A stretch of 64,000 nt of DNA from Anagrus nilaparvatae (Eukaryota; Arthropoda; Insecta; Hymenoptera; Mymaridae), in contig JAKSXM010000263.1 in the NCBI GenBank assembly GCA_022575985.1, positions 9,652,001-9,716,000 of the forward strand. Reading direction: 5' to 3'. Position 1 is the first letter of the stretch. Every line of letters starts with the position of its first letter. Below are positions 1-11,365 of this stretch, one piece after another. A model generated the notes under the pieces. The model searched no databases. It saw only the letters and a list, made by a program, of their open reading frames with translations, and was not told where the DNA came from. A program made the translations under genes and the position numbers.

Positions 1-2230
1 AGTCGATTTTGTTATATAATAAGTATTTGACTAGTTCTTATATGCAGTTGGAAAATCATTTTATTTATGACTTTGAAAAAAGCCATCTACTTTAGACAAA
101 ATGAACTAATTAAGATGATTAATAGGTGGCGATTACTATTTTTTTATGGAAAATCGGAAAATTTGTTGGTTGGAAAAATTGAATTGTTTTTCACCCAAAA
201 TTCATTTTTCTCGCCTTAAAAAACTCCCTTGTAAAGTTAAAAGTTGGTTTTTTTAAGTTTAATCGTCCACCATCTTGGAAAATCGGAAAATTTGTTGGGT
301 TGAAAAATTCAATATTTTCACCCAAAAGTTATTTTTCTCGCCTTAAAAAACTCCCTTGTAAAGTTAAAAGTTGGTTTTTTAAGTTTAATCGTCCACCATC
401 TTGGAAAATCGGAAAATTTGTTTGGTTGAAAAATGGAATATTGTTCACCCAGAATTCATTTTTATCGCCCTAAAAAACCCCCTTGTATTGTGAGAAGTTT
501 ATTTTTCAATCCACCGTCTTGGAAAATCGGAAAATATTTTGGGTTGAAAGATTGAATATTTTTCCCCAAAATTCATTTTTCTCGCTCTAAAAAACCCCCT
601 TGTAATGTGAAAAGTTGATGTTTTCAAGTCTTTCAATCCGCTATCTTGGGAAATCGGAAAATTTGTTGGGTTGAAAAATTCAATATTTTCACCTAAAATT
701 CATTTTTCTCGCTCTAAAAAACCCCTTTGTAAAGTTAAAAGTTGTTTTTTTTAAGTTTAATCGTCCACCATCTTGAAAAATCGGAAAATTTGTTGGGTTG
801 AAAAATTGAATATTTTTCACCCAGAATTCATTTTTATCGCCCTAAAAAACCCCCTTGTATTGTGAGAAGTTGATTTTTCAATCCGCCGTCTTGGAAAATC
901 GGAAAATATGTTGGGTTGAAAAATTCAATATTTTCACCCAAAAGTTATTTTTCTCGCCTTAAAAAACTCCCTTGTAAAGTTAAAAGTTGGTTTTTTAAGT
1001 TTAATCGTCCACCATCTTGGAAAATCGGAAAATTTGTTTGGTTGAAAAATGGAATATTGTTCACCCAGAATTCATTTTTATCGCCCTAAAAAACCCCCTT
1101 GTATTGTGAGAAGTTTATTTTTCAATCCACCGTCTTGGAAAATCGGAAAATATGTTGGGTTGAAAGATTGAATATTTTTCACCAAAAATTCATTTTTCTC
1201 GCTCTAAAAAACCCCCTTGTAATGTGAAAAGTTGATGTTTTCAAGTCTTTCAATCCGCTATCTTGGGAAATCGGAAAATTTGTTGGGTTGAAAAATTCAA
1301 TATTTTCACCTAAAATTCATTTTTCCCGCTCTAAAAAACCCCTTTGTAAAGTTAAAAGTTGTTTTTTTTAAGTTTAATCGTCCACCATCTTGAAAAATCG
1401 GAAAATTTGTTGGGTTGAAAAATTGAATATTTTTCACCCAGAATTCATTTTTATCGCCCTAAAAAACCCCCTTGTATTGTGAGAAGTTGATTTTTCAATC
1501 CGCCGTCTTGGAAAATCGGAAAATATGTTGGGTTGAAGGATTGAATATTTTTCACCCAAAATTCATTTTTCTCGCCCTAAAAAACCCCCTTGTAATGTGA
1601 AAAGTTGATGTTTTCAAGTTTTTCAATCCGCTATCTTGGAAAATCGGAAAGTTTGTTGGGTTGAAAAATTGAATATTTTTTACCAAAAATTCATTTTTCT
1701 CGCCCTAAAAAACCCCCTTGTAATGTGAGAAGTTGATTTTTCAATCCGCCATCTTGGAAAATCGGAAAATATGTTGGGTTGAAAGATTGAATATTTTTCA
1801 CCAAAAATTCATTTTTCTCGCCCTAAAAAATCCCCTTGTAATGTGAGAAGTTGATTTTTCAATCCGCTATCTTGGAAAATCGGAAAATTTGTTGGGTTGA
1901 AAAATTGAATATTTTCCACCTAAAATTCATTTTTCCCGCCCTAAAAAACCCCCTTGTAAAGTTAAAAGTTGGTTTTTTTATGTTTAATGTTCCGCCATCT
2001 TGGAAAATCGGAAAATGTGTTAGGTTGAAAAATTGAATATTTTTCACCTAAAATTCATTTTTCTCGCCCTAAAAAACCCCCTTGTAATGTATAAATTTGA
2101 TTTTTTCAAGTTTTTAAATCCGCCATCTTGGAAAATCGGAAAATACGTTGGGTTAAAAAATTAAAAATTTTATTCATAAAAATTTTTTTTTCAACCTTAA
2201 ATACCCCTAGGTAATGTAAAAAGTTCTTTT
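1..2230. repeat. Minisatellite, 118-127 bp monomers with higher-order repeat
   Basis: About 17 tandem monomers, each carrying the anchors CTTGGAAAATCGGAAAAT, TTGGGTTGAAAAATT, a CACC(C)AAAATTCATTTTT block and CCCTAAAAAACCCCCTTGTA. Anchor positions 273, 400, 518, 644, 771 and 889 give spacings of 118 to 127 bp. Monomer variants recur in the same order at 273-888 and 889-1507, so five monomers form a roughly 616 bp higher-order unit. Monomers become degenerate after about 2150. Short ORFs read in either strand here are by-products of the repeat. No gene is visible. Confidence 0.95.
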
Positions 2231-2502
2231 TTATTCGTAAATATCGAATCTTTCAATATTAAAATTTAGAAAAATGTAATTTTTCGATTAGGAGTTAGAT
2301 TTTTCGCTATTATTTTTAGATTTGCGTACCAATTGGGCTGCAAATTTAATCAGTTCGTCTTTGTCTCATTTGAGAGCATCTGTGAACTTTTGAAGTCAAT
2401 CGGCAATATCGTTAAAGAGTTACCGTGGTTACAAACTCGACATTATTTCGAGGGAATAGACTGAGCTCAGCTCAGAGCTTCGCTGTGAGCTTCGCTCAGT
2501 CG
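2231..2502. other. Non-coding spacer with GC-richer AGCTTCGCT repeats
   Basis: AT-rich sequence without a supported ORF. At 2461-2500 a locally GC-rich patch repeats GAGCTCAGCTCAG and AGCTTCGCT, partly palindromic. I see no element boundary that explains it. Confidence 0.4.
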
Positions 2503-2722
2503 AATTATTATATGATTTCACGTACTTATATTCCCTGAAGAATACATTTTACTTTCAACATTAAAAAAAGCCGTAGCCATCTATTGGAAAAAGTTGAATT
2601 GCATGAAAAAAGAAATTAAAACTAGTTCACTTTTTTCCAGTAGATTGCTACGGCATTTTTTCAAAGTTAAAAGTAAAATGTGTTCTTCAGGGAATATAAG
2701 TTATTGAAATCATATAATAATT
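2503..2722. mobile_element. Short palindromic MITE
   Basis: A 220 bp inverted repeat. The left arm (2503-2588) and the right arm (2638-2722) are near-complementary, including AATTATTATATGATTTCA, TATATTCCCTGAAGAA and the GCCGTAGC/GCTACGGC block. The loop is about 50 bp. There is no coding capacity. The superfamily is not assigned because no clear target duplication is visible. Confidence 0.8.
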
Positions 2723-3360
2723 AGGTATATTTTTATATGAAAATATATTTTCAACATTCAAATTTTTTGAACCTGAAAAATTTTTGTCGCAACATACTAT
2801 TTAGTCATGTATTTATAATATGAAAGAGGGGAAATAAAAATTACTAGATTTTTAAAATAATTTTTATTCCTGCAAAAATTAAATTACTAAAAAAATCACT
2901 AGAGGATAAAAAGAAGCAAAACGCACCTATTTAGAAACAGCAAAAATATCAAAACGCAGCGCATGTTACTTACATTCTATTTGATACAAATATAAAAAAT
3001 TTGGTTTTTAAACTGAAATAGATTTATTCTTGAGTCTACAAGATAATTTTTTTAATTAAGTGCTAACTTAACAACAGGGATTTGGGGTTAGAGAAAGTTG
3101 ATTGCCATTTGAAATTTTAATTTCCTGACCCCAAAACATGTATTTGAGAAACCAATATGGTGGTATTTATTCTATTTTAGAGTAGTCTAAGTCGGGGATT
3201 GCATTCTGGCATCCATTTGCTTTCTTATATTATATGGAATTCTAATGAGAAAATAAAATGTTAACGAAAGTATTATTTCTTCAATTGTCTATTATTGTGA
3301 ACCTGCTTGCATGAAAATTATTTTATCTAATACTTAGCAAAACTATTCAGTTTAAGTTTC
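2723..3360. other. Intergenic, no gene seen
   Basis: AT-rich sequence without long ORFs, splice-bounded exons or obvious repeats. Confidence 0.4.
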
Positions 3361-4260
3361 GTCGGTATTCTTTCCGGCCACCACCAGATTTGCTTTCTTG
3401 GGTTTTTTGGGTCGCTGATCACGAAAATGGGTTTCTGTCGGGGAGAAATTGGGGGACACCCTTAAATTGCTATAGCAAAAACTATCTCTAAAAGGGGTAT
3501 TTTTTATGTATTTGAAATTTCAGCTGCCAGATTTAATACACACGGATTTTTTGGGTCGCTGATCACGATTTTGGACTTTTTTATCAAAAGTTAATATTTC
3601 ACCCCTAAGTTAGCAAAAAATACCCCTAGAAAAGGGTGTTTTTGCAGTTTCCGCACTTTCAGTGTTCAGATTCGGTTCATATTGGTTTTTCGGTTATTAA
3701 GGGCTGCAAGATACTGAAATTTATACATAAATCTATCCTTGAAATTTTTGTATAGACTTTTATTATTTTGAAATTTTTTAAATTTTTTGAATGAAAAATC
3801 ATTTGGTAACTTCCAGTTCTGCAAGAAGATAACTTTTTTATCAAACAGTAAAATGCAATAATAAGGGGTAGTTTTTGCAAATTAAAGGGTTAAAAATTAA
3901 TTTTTTACAAAAAATTCCTCTTAATTGTTGTTTAGCGACCCAAAAAACCCTTTGAAAGTGCAAAAATAGCAAAAACACCCCTTATTAGGGATATTTTTTG
4001 CTAATTTAGTGGTGAAATATTAATTTTTCATGAAAATCTCAGAAATTCGTGATCAGCGAACCAAAAAACCCGTGTGGACCAAATCTGGCCGCCAAAAATT
4101 CGAATACATAAAAAATACCCCTTCTTAGAAGTAGTTTTTGCAAATTTAAGGATTTTCCCCCAATTTGCCCCCCTAGACAGAAACCCGATTTTTGTGATCA
4201 GCAACCCAAAAAAACCTATAGTATACAGCAAATCTGGTGGTGGCCGGAAAGAATGCCACC
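3361..4260. mobile_element. Foldback element with ~280 bp terminal inverted repeats
   Basis: The left arm (about 3361-3645) and right arm (about 3966-4260) are imperfect reverse complements. Matching blocks include TTCTTTCCGGCCACCACCAG, the GGGTCGCTGATCACGA motif (twice in each arm) and the AAAAAATACCCC motif. The centre is AT-rich. No transposase can be read; short ORFs on both strands are palindrome shadows. This is a non-autonomous DNA element of unassigned superfamily. Confidence 0.8.
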
Positions 4261-4760
4261 CCCTCCACCTCGCATTTTTACTGGAGTATTAATTCATTTT
4301 CAAATTTAATTTTTAAATTTTTTAAAAGGAAGTCCTAAAAATACTGCAAAATTCTTAATCCATTGAATAAAGGCTAAAAAAGTTGTAGAATGTACTGGTT
4401 TTGGGCTAATTTAAAAGGGGAAATGAAATCAGACATTCCAACCTAGTGCTGCCTCCTCCCCCGGGGTCTAAAGTTGGGGCAAAACGGTTTTTTGCAAATT
4501 ACGCAAAAACTAAAAGAAATTTAAAAAAAAGTTTCAAATAAAAGTTGTAGCTGAGAAAATTTGCTACAAAAATGGTCAAAAGTAATTTTTCAGTCAGATG
4601 CACTGGGACCGTATAATTGTTCAAAGCTTAAACCTTTTTTAGTAAAATTTCAAAAATCAATATTTCACAAAAAAAAATCGCGTTTTTGATGAGTTTTTTG
4701 AAATTTTTAGTAATAAAAAGTGTTAGAAATGTGGCATGTAAGGCTTTTCACATATAATAG
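4261..4760. other. Spacer between foldback elements
   Basis: AT-rich, non-coding. Contains a GC-richer stretch near 4440-4480 (CCTCCCCCGGGGTCTAAAG) without recognisable identity. Confidence 0.35.
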
Positions 4761-4761
4761 T

Positions 4762-5865
4762 ATGAATGCGGATGTAAAATTTTGCATCTCGTTTTGCATG
4801 TATATTTTTTTGCACCCCCACGCATAGACGCTGCAACTCCAAGAACGTGCTTTTTTTTAATGTCCATTTTTTTATGTTTGCAACTAAAAAAGCTTATAAA
4901 TGACAAATTTATGATGAAATGCCTTATGAGTACTATGGTAGCATACGTAGTATGCTACGTATTCAAATCAAAATATGCACATATTTTAAGGCTGAGTCTA
5001 CGTAAGCGTTTGTATACGAATTCGCATGCAAATATTTGCATCGTGCCAACCTATGCTTATTTTAATAATACTTTTGCTGCTCCCTCTAGTGCGATAATTA
5101 AAGCGCGAAAATTCAAAATTTAAATAAATCTAAAAACCTAAATGGTTATAATTATTAAATTTTTAAAAAATTTATTTAAAAATAAACTTAAAATAAAGTA
5201 AAATGGTTTTATAAACAATAATTTTTTAAAAATTAAACTATTTAACAAGTTTATTACCTTTCGTTTTATTTAAAATTTGAATTTTCGCGCCATTCATCGC
5301 GGACTATAATTATTTTTTTTCTATGCATAGGTTGGCACGATGCAAATATTTGCATGCGAATTCGTATACAAACGCTTACGTAGATTGCGCCTAATGTAAT
5401 TTTGCTTGCAAATGAAAATCATTTTTTTTCGAAAAAATTAAAAAATTGCGTTAATTTGGATTTATATGTTTTATATGCAAGAAAATGTAATTTATTTTAT
5501 ATTTTTATAATATCTCAACTATTTGCAACAATTTTGGAACATAATAGTACAGTAGCTTGAGTCCAGAATCGTTTTTGTCCAAAAATTGCTAAAAATTATA
5601 AAATCATAGATAAAATCATTTTTTATTAGGCAAAATTACATTGATATATGTGTATATTTTGATTTGAATACATATTATGGATCTTTAATAAATCATTCCA
5701 TCATAAATTTGCCCAAATTTATAAGCGTTTGTAGTTGCGGACATCAAAAAATGGACATTAAAGATAAAGCACGTTCTTGAGGTTGCAGCGTCTATGTGTG
5801 GGGGTACAAAAACCTATTGTTACGTATGATAGGTCATAATTCGAGCTATCGTATCCGCATTCTTT
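4762..5865. mobile_element. Foldback element, ~1.1 kb
   Basis: Long inverted repeat. The left arm runs GTATGAATGCGGAT, then CATAGACGCTGCAAC, AGAACGTGCTTT and AATGTCCATTTTTT. The reverse complement of the right arm carries the same blocks in the same order. A nearly perfect inner pair, GCGTTTGTATACGAATTCGC with GCATGCAAATATTTGCATCG, lies at about 5004-5045 and 5337-5385. A 113-codon ORF inside the left arm has no recognisable domain and is treated as spurious. Confidence 0.8.
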
Positions 5866-5939
5866 AATATTTATATATTTAATTATATTAATATTTATAT
5901 ATTTATTTATATCTCTATATATTATAAAGTTATAACCGC

Positions 5940-6454
5940 TGCCGCTGTCGAATGACACCTTTGGGTCATACTGACACTTTTGGGCCATTATGACAATTTC
6001 GGGGCACGCAATATGGTACTTTTGGGCCAGTCTGACACTATTGGGTCACTCTAACACTTTTAGGCCACTCTGACATTCTGACACTTTTGGGTCATTATAA
6101 CACTTTTGGGGCACGCAATATGGTACTTTTGGGCCAGTCTGACACTTTTGGATCATTATGACAATTTGGGGGCACGCAATATGGTACTTTTGGACCAGTC
6201 TGACACTTTTGGGGCACGCAATATGGTACTTTTGGGCCACTCTGTCATTCTTACACTTTTGGGCCATTATGACACTTTTGGGGCCCGCAATATGGTACTT
6301 TTGGACCAGTCTGACACTTTTGGACCACTCTAACACTTTTGTGCCACTCTGACATTCTGACACTTTTGGGCTATTATGACACTTTTGGGGCACGCAATAT
6401 GTTACTTTTGGGCCATTCTGACACTTTTGGGGCACTCTGACACTTTTGGAACAA
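5940..6454. repeat. Minisatellite built on CACTTTTGGGCCA
   Basis: Head-to-tail repeats of a roughly 20-22 bp core (tGACACTTTTGGGCCAtta/ctc) alternate with a longer variant containing GGGGCACGCAATATGGTACTT. Repetitive ORFs on both strands are artefacts. The same core reappears just beyond the far end of the gypsy-1 element (about 26994-27020), so that insertion split the array. Confidence 0.9.
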
Positions 6455-6458
6455 TACA
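6455..6458. other. TACA target-site duplication, left copy (gypsy-1)
   Basis: TACA immediately precedes the LTR start TGTAACGTGGCT and is repeated at 26959-26962 just after the 3' LTR end. Four-base duplications, and TACA in particular, are typical of gypsy/errantivirus-type insertions. Confidence 0.8.
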
Positions 6459-8138
6459 TGTAACGTGGCTACAAACGCATAAAAATAAATAATTCAAATA
6501 AATCTAACGAGCCGCCAAAATTTATAAAAGTATAGTTTATAAATATTTCTAAAATTTTTAATACATTATAGCTAAATCACGACACACACGCACACATTAA
6601 CAAAATCTTGACCGAGTCAAGATTAAGAAGAAAGTGGGGAGAAAGAAGAACCCGGAAGAGAATGAGCGGCACGCGACAGCAGCATTTGACGACTAGCTAC
6701 CTGTTTATTAGGTCGCGCTTTGATTGATATTATTGGTTTTTATTAATCTAGTCGTCGGCCATTATATAAAATTTATTAAAAATTATAATGATAGTACATT
6801 TAATTGAAAAGTGAATTGATTAAAGTTGAATATCGATTTTTGTCGTGAAAATAAAGTGAATTTTGATTTTAAATTATAAAGTGAATATTGAATATAAAAT
6901 AAAGAGGATATATAAGATATACGAGTTTTTGAACACGAGGTGTCAAGTTATAAGACTGTCGTAAGATAAAATTTGAAGAAGTTTAAGAAGTTCAAGAGGT
7001 TTAAGGTGTCAATATTCGATCATTCTTATTTTAGTTAAAAAGAAGAAATTAAGGGGTCTTGCGCTTTTAAATGCTATAATTTCGAGGAAAGTTTGAGTGG
7101 TCATAAAAAAAAAACTGCTTAAGCTATTTGAAAAAATTTTTTTTTATTGATTTTGTACATTATTAGGCAACCTTCCTTTTTTTTTTTTTTTAATTTTTAT
7201 GTACATTAAGTACCTGAAAGATAGCGCTAAATGAAGCGATGAAAAAAAAATAAAAAAAGTTGTCCGACTGATTCAGCCGCCCAGGTTCATCTTAAAAAAA
7301 AAAAAATAATGTTTTTCTGCATGCCCTAAACTTGGCATTAAACTAAGGAAAAGGAAAAATATTGAAAATTAAAAAAGTTAATAAAGAAAATTAAAAAATA
7401 AAAAATTTTGTCAAAATCACCCTCGTTTTCGGACACTCCCCCCCCTGTGAAATTTTTAAAAATAGTCCAATTAACTTTTCCGTAGTTTAATGCCATCTTA
7501 ATTAGATAATAAAAAGATTAAAAAAAAAAGAAATTAAATCGGAGAAATAGTTTTCTCTCAATCAGTCGGATAAATTTAAAAAAGTAGGTTTTGAGATAAA
7601 CGCGTTTAAAGTTTCTTTTTACATATAATATACGTTATATTTTTAATCAAATTTCTTCTTTAAAATTTCTTTTTATTCAACATATTGACATAAAACCTTT
7701 TTTACCATAATTTTGAATATTTTTTTTATAAGATAAGAAGAAAAAAAAAATTTTGATTATCGGAAAAAATTGAAAGCGCAAGACCCCTTAAAAGGATATT
7801 ATTAATTGATTATGTCGTTAAATGAGAATTTTGGAGTCACAGAAAATAATACGAAGAAGGTAGGTCATCAACTCCTAAATAAGTGAATTATATACTGCGT
7901 GTGAGTGTCGCGACGGCAAAATTATTATAAAATTAAAGTGAATTATAGGACATTGTCATAATTAATTTAAAATAAAAGACATTTTTAGCTTATAGTTAAT
8001 TATATATTATTTTTGAAATAAAGTTAATAATTTGTGTGTTTATTGAAATACTAGTGTTCAATTTATTTAATAAAAAGATTTAACATCTCTCCCCTATTTC
8101 TTAGAAAATTCCCATGAATCTGATTTTAAGTATTTATA
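6459..8138 (+). repeat. Gypsy-1 5' LTR, first part (interrupted)
   Basis: Matches the 3' LTR at 25892 closely, starting TGTAACGTGGCTA. Compared with that copy it carries a 735 bp insertion flanked by TTAA, then breaks at a TATA run after GATTTTAAGTATTT. The rest of this LTR is at 19672-19824. Confidence 0.88.
7053..7787. mobile_element. TTAA-flanked foldback MITE inside the 5' LTR
   Basis: Termini GGGGTCTTGCGC and GCGCAAGACCCC are perfect inverted repeats flanked by TTAA on both sides (7049-7052 and 7788-7791). The unoccupied site with a single TTAA is present in the 3' LTR copy near 26456-26460 (GAAATTAAAAGG). Inner arms are also complementary (for example GGCATTAAACTA with TAGTTTAATGCC). 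TTAA duplication suggests piggyBac-type mobilisation, but no transposase is encoded. Confidence 0.88.
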
Positions 8139-8751
8139 GACTGAGTTTACAGGCGCTGCAGTTAATGTAAGATAAATCAGTTTATTAACTTATCTTCGTT
8201 TTAAACTAACTGCGTTTACACGGACGGCGAAGTTAACTAAAAATGCCTATGACACGTTAAACCTATCGTTCTCATAAAAATTTACTGAAAAAAAGATAAA
8301 TACAAAAAAAAAATAATAATTTAGTTGGCTCTATTTTAAAAATACAAAATTTTGGATATTTTATATAAAAATGCATAGCATGATTTATATTAATTTCTCT
8401 TTAAATAAATTTTTTATACATGATCTGACAAATTAACCTCAAAATTAAGTGTATAAATAAACAAGATGGGTAAACCATTTATTATAAAAGAAATCATGCT
8501 ATGTATTTTTATATAAAATATCCAAAATTTTGTATTTTTAAATTAGAGCCAACTAAATTATTTTTTTTGTTTGTAGGTATATTTATCTTTTTTTCAGTAA
8601 ATTTGTATGAGAACGATAGGTTTAACGTCATAGGCATTTTTAGCTAACTGCGCCGTCCGTGTAAACGCAGTTAGTTTAAAGCGAAGTTAAGTTAATAAAC
8701 TGATTTATCTTAACTAACTTTACCTAAAATGCAGCGCCTGTAAACTTAGTC
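8139..8751. mobile_element. Palindromic MITE in the gypsy-1 5' LTR
   Basis: The left arm begins GACTGAGTTTACAGGCGCTG and the right arm ends with its near reverse complement (CAGCGCCTGTAAACTTAGTC). Further paired blocks include ACTAACTGCGTTTACACGGA with CGTGTAAACGCAGTTAGT and TCATGCTAT with ATAGCATGA. Almost the whole element can fold on itself. It lies directly against gypsy-2. No coding capacity. Confidence 0.85.
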
Positions 8752-8755
8752 ATAT

Positions 8756-9896
8756 TGTGATGCTACCAGAAGGGTAGCCCACAATAATTAAATAAAATCC
8801 TAGTTTCGTTCACAAATCCTACCCGCCTATTACCTTATCAAACCAAAGGGATCAGCCTTTGGAAATCAAAGGGGATAAAAATATGAGCGAGGCTGTGCCT
8901 CTGATAAAGGTCGACGCACCTCTGCGTCTATGAAGCTGTTGCTGACTTAGGATCTTTTGCATAAATAAAAACATTAAATATTAGTTCAATGTAAATGTTT
9001 ATTGAGTGTGATTTAAATAGAGGTCGTTCACAGAACTTGCTCTACCAAAGATCCCAAGACAAGTGTGTCCGACTCGCGAAACTCTCTCTCTTATATACAA
9101 TTCGCGAGTCACAAACACATGCTTGGAATTTTTACATATAAAAATATTTCTGGAAGTTTCCAGAACAAATATCGCGTTTCCCGCGTATTTATTAATTTGT
9201 TCTTTTAACAATTTTTATTTATTTTTGATTATTATTTTTCATCTTTAATATTACATTGATTTATTTTTTATCATTTTTAATTACTTATTATCTAATATTT
9301 ACAGTTTTATTATATAAAATATCCCTTTTTGTTGATAAAGGATTTGATGTGATTTTTTATTATCATTACCATTTCTATTTATTATTTACCAAATGTTTCA
9401 TTTTAATTTAATATTATTAATTAATCCTTTATTAACAATAAGAGATGTTTTATTCATTATCCTAGTTTATTAATTTTAAGTAAAAATAATTAAATTTCTT
9501 AATATCTAAATATGGCTTTTATATACATGTACATGTTTTTTAATTAATTGTAAAATATTATTTTATACTAATTTAATTGTTTTATTTATTAATTTTTTAA
9601 AATAATTTATTAATTAATTAAGTTAAATTGCCCAGTAACTGCTGCCATCTGGTTGTTACATACTAATATATGATTTATTCAATTTTAACAGTTACCGGTT
9701 CACAATCCATTATCCCTATACTTCTATGAGCATCGTGACGGCGCCTGTCACAATACTCGTGTATAAGAATTACCGCGCGGTTTCTCTCTCTAACTCATTA
9801 TATATGCATCCATGCGTGTATTACAATACGCGCATGCATATAGTTTTTTATGCATTTTAATCTAAGGCGAGGGACCCATGCGTTTGGTCTGTTACA
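8756..9896 (-). repeat. Gypsy-2 3' LTR
   Basis: Sense orientation starts TGTAACAGACC and ends GGTAGCATCACA. Paired line by line with the copy 8830 bp downstream without a visible difference. A short ORF present in both copies has no recognised domain and is not called. Confidence 0.95.
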
Positions 9897-9910
9897 ATAC
9901 CCCCCTCAAA
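9897..9910 (-). other. Gypsy-2 polypurine tract
   Basis: In sense orientation TTTGAGGGGGGTAT directly abuts the TGTAACAG start of the 3' LTR, the expected place for the plus-strand primer of reverse transcription. Confidence 0.8.
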
Positions 9911-10327
9911 TTTTTTGCACCTTGTGTAAAATTTTTACATACGTGTGTACAAACAAACGCATGTATACCTTTCCTTGTACAAAATATACATGAATATATA
10001 TATATATAGAATCTTTGGCGCATGTAGATATACATATGTAAAATTTCTTTAGCGCATCTAAGTATACATATCATGTTAACGTAGTTTAATAAATTTAAAG
10101 TGTTTTACTTATATATTATTATTATTTTTATTTATTTATTTATTATTATTTTTTTTTTTTTTTATTATTATTATTATTTTATTATTTTTTAGTGGGAAGT
10201 AAATAAAATATAGAACAAGAATTTGTATATAAAAAATTTTATTTCAATTTTAATTAACACGGCCTTAGCCTCGGGTAAAATACCCTTTCATGTTTTTAAG
10301 AAAGAATTTAACTTTAATCAATTTTAT
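9911..10327 (-). other. Gypsy-2 3' untranslated region
   Basis: Non-coding AT-rich sequence between ORF3 and the polypurine tract, with TATATA runs and a poly(TTA/T) low-complexity block at about 10110-10190. Confidence 0.6.
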
Positions 10328-11140
10328 TTAATCATTATTATTTTTTTCTTTTGTTATAGCTAAAACATTCTTTTCTAACTCTTCTACTTCTTTTTTCTTT
10401 TTAATAATTAATCCATTTATAGCATCATATTTTCTCTTTCTTTCTTCAATAGGCAGGAAGTATCCAGTATCTTTATACTCTTGTATAATTCTCTTGTGGT
10501 TTTCTTTGATTTGTCTTAGTAATTCATCCCTCTCTTTTTTCATTTTTTCGATATGATCGCGTTCACGATTCTGCTGAATTCGTATAGCGCGTATTTTTTC
10601 CTGATTTTCTCTTTCAATTTTTCTAGCCACTCTATCAACCGTAAACAAACTATTATTTCTATTATCAAATACTTCGATACTTTTTTGCTGTGGAACTCCT
10701 TTTTTATAGATAGATTTTTTTAAATCGACCTCTCTTATTATTTCTTCTTTGTTTTGTTTTATTATAATTATTTTTCTTGTTTTTCGATTCCTCCTTCTTA
10801 CTTTTTCTTCTTGAGAATAAAAATTTTCTCTTTCTGCCAAATATTCCGCGAGACCTTCCATGTCACATTGAATAGATTTTGCAGCTATAGTGGGAGTTTT
10901 CACTTTTTCAGTTTGAGTGCTCACATTATTTTTTGAGCGTTCCCCACAATTTATCCACGGACCTTTTTTAAAATATGTTTCAGTCTGAAATAGGCGCATG
11001 CCTTCAATATGACCCGTCCGTTCAGATTTTACATCTGATGCTTGTACTCTTGAATGCATTTTATTTATTATAATATCTTCGCCTTTTTTTTTCTTAGGCA
11101 TTGAGCACTGAATTTCACTGGTTATACCTTTTTTACACAT
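10328..11140 (-). CDS. Gypsy-2 ORF3: basic coiled-coil protein in the env position
   Basis: A 270-codon ORF starting at ATG 11140, about 225 nt after the end of the pol frame. It is rich in Lys, Arg and Glu. Basic runs occur early (PKKKKG, residues about 15-20) and in the middle (RRRNRKTRKIIIIK), and a long heptad-like charged region covers about residues 165-265. There is no signal peptide, transmembrane segment or Cys pattern, so it is not an envelope glycoprotein. I do not recognise a family. Position and the intact frame in an element with identical LTRs suggest it is functional, probably made from a spliced or subgenomic transcript; that is inference. It may be an RNA-binding, nuclear or structural accessory protein. 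Confidence 0.75.
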   Translation of the reverse strand: MCKKGITSEIQCSMPKKKKGEDIIINKMHSRVQASDVKSERTGHIEGMRLFQTETYFKKGPWINCGERSKNNVSTQTEKVKTPTIAAKSIQCDMEGLAEYLAERENFYSQEEKVRRRNRKTRKIIIIKQNKEEIIREVDLKKSIYKKGVPQQKSIEVFDNRNNSLFTVDRVARKIERENQEKIRAIRIQQNRERDHIEKMKKERDELLRQIKENHKRIIQEYKDTGYFLPIEERKRKYDAINGLIIKKKKEVEELEKNVLAITKEKNNND

Positions 11141-11365
11141 TTTTTAAAATGAATTATTATTTAACACGTGCAAGATGTGCTCTTTAGAGCTGACAAAGTG
11201 TCACTGATTGGACTGTATCAGAAAGAATTTTAAATTTTAGCTATATTTTGTGTTTACATCTATTTTCTATACCAATAAAATTTAAATATTAGTTTGATTT
11301 TTATTATATATATTTGTTTTTATTATAGAACTCTTTATTGACATTGAAATATTCTATAATACTAT

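Noticed and set aside
1851..2047. Two overlapping ORFs on opposite strands in the first satellite
   Set aside because: They are direct readings of the 118-127 bp monomer and its complement, without protein-like composition.
1..2230. CRISPR-like array
   Set aside because: Monomers are long, contiguous and without unique spacers; the genome is eukaryotic.
4782..5123. 113-codon ORF in a foldback element
   Set aside because: Lies in the palindrome arm, its complement gives an equivalent ORF, and no domain is seen.
6046..6459. 137-codon ORF and two plus-strand ORFs over 5.9-6.45 kb
   Set aside because: Their repetitive translations follow the minisatellite unit exactly.
8999..9211. 70-codon ORF inside the gypsy-2 LTR, present in both LTR copies
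   Set aside because: Identity between copies only reflects LTR identity; no domain, and LTR ORFs are usually chance.
10328..11140. Gypsy-2 ORF3 as an env gene
   Set aside because: No signal peptide, membrane segment, furin-like site or Cys pattern; the sequence is basic and coiled-coil-like.
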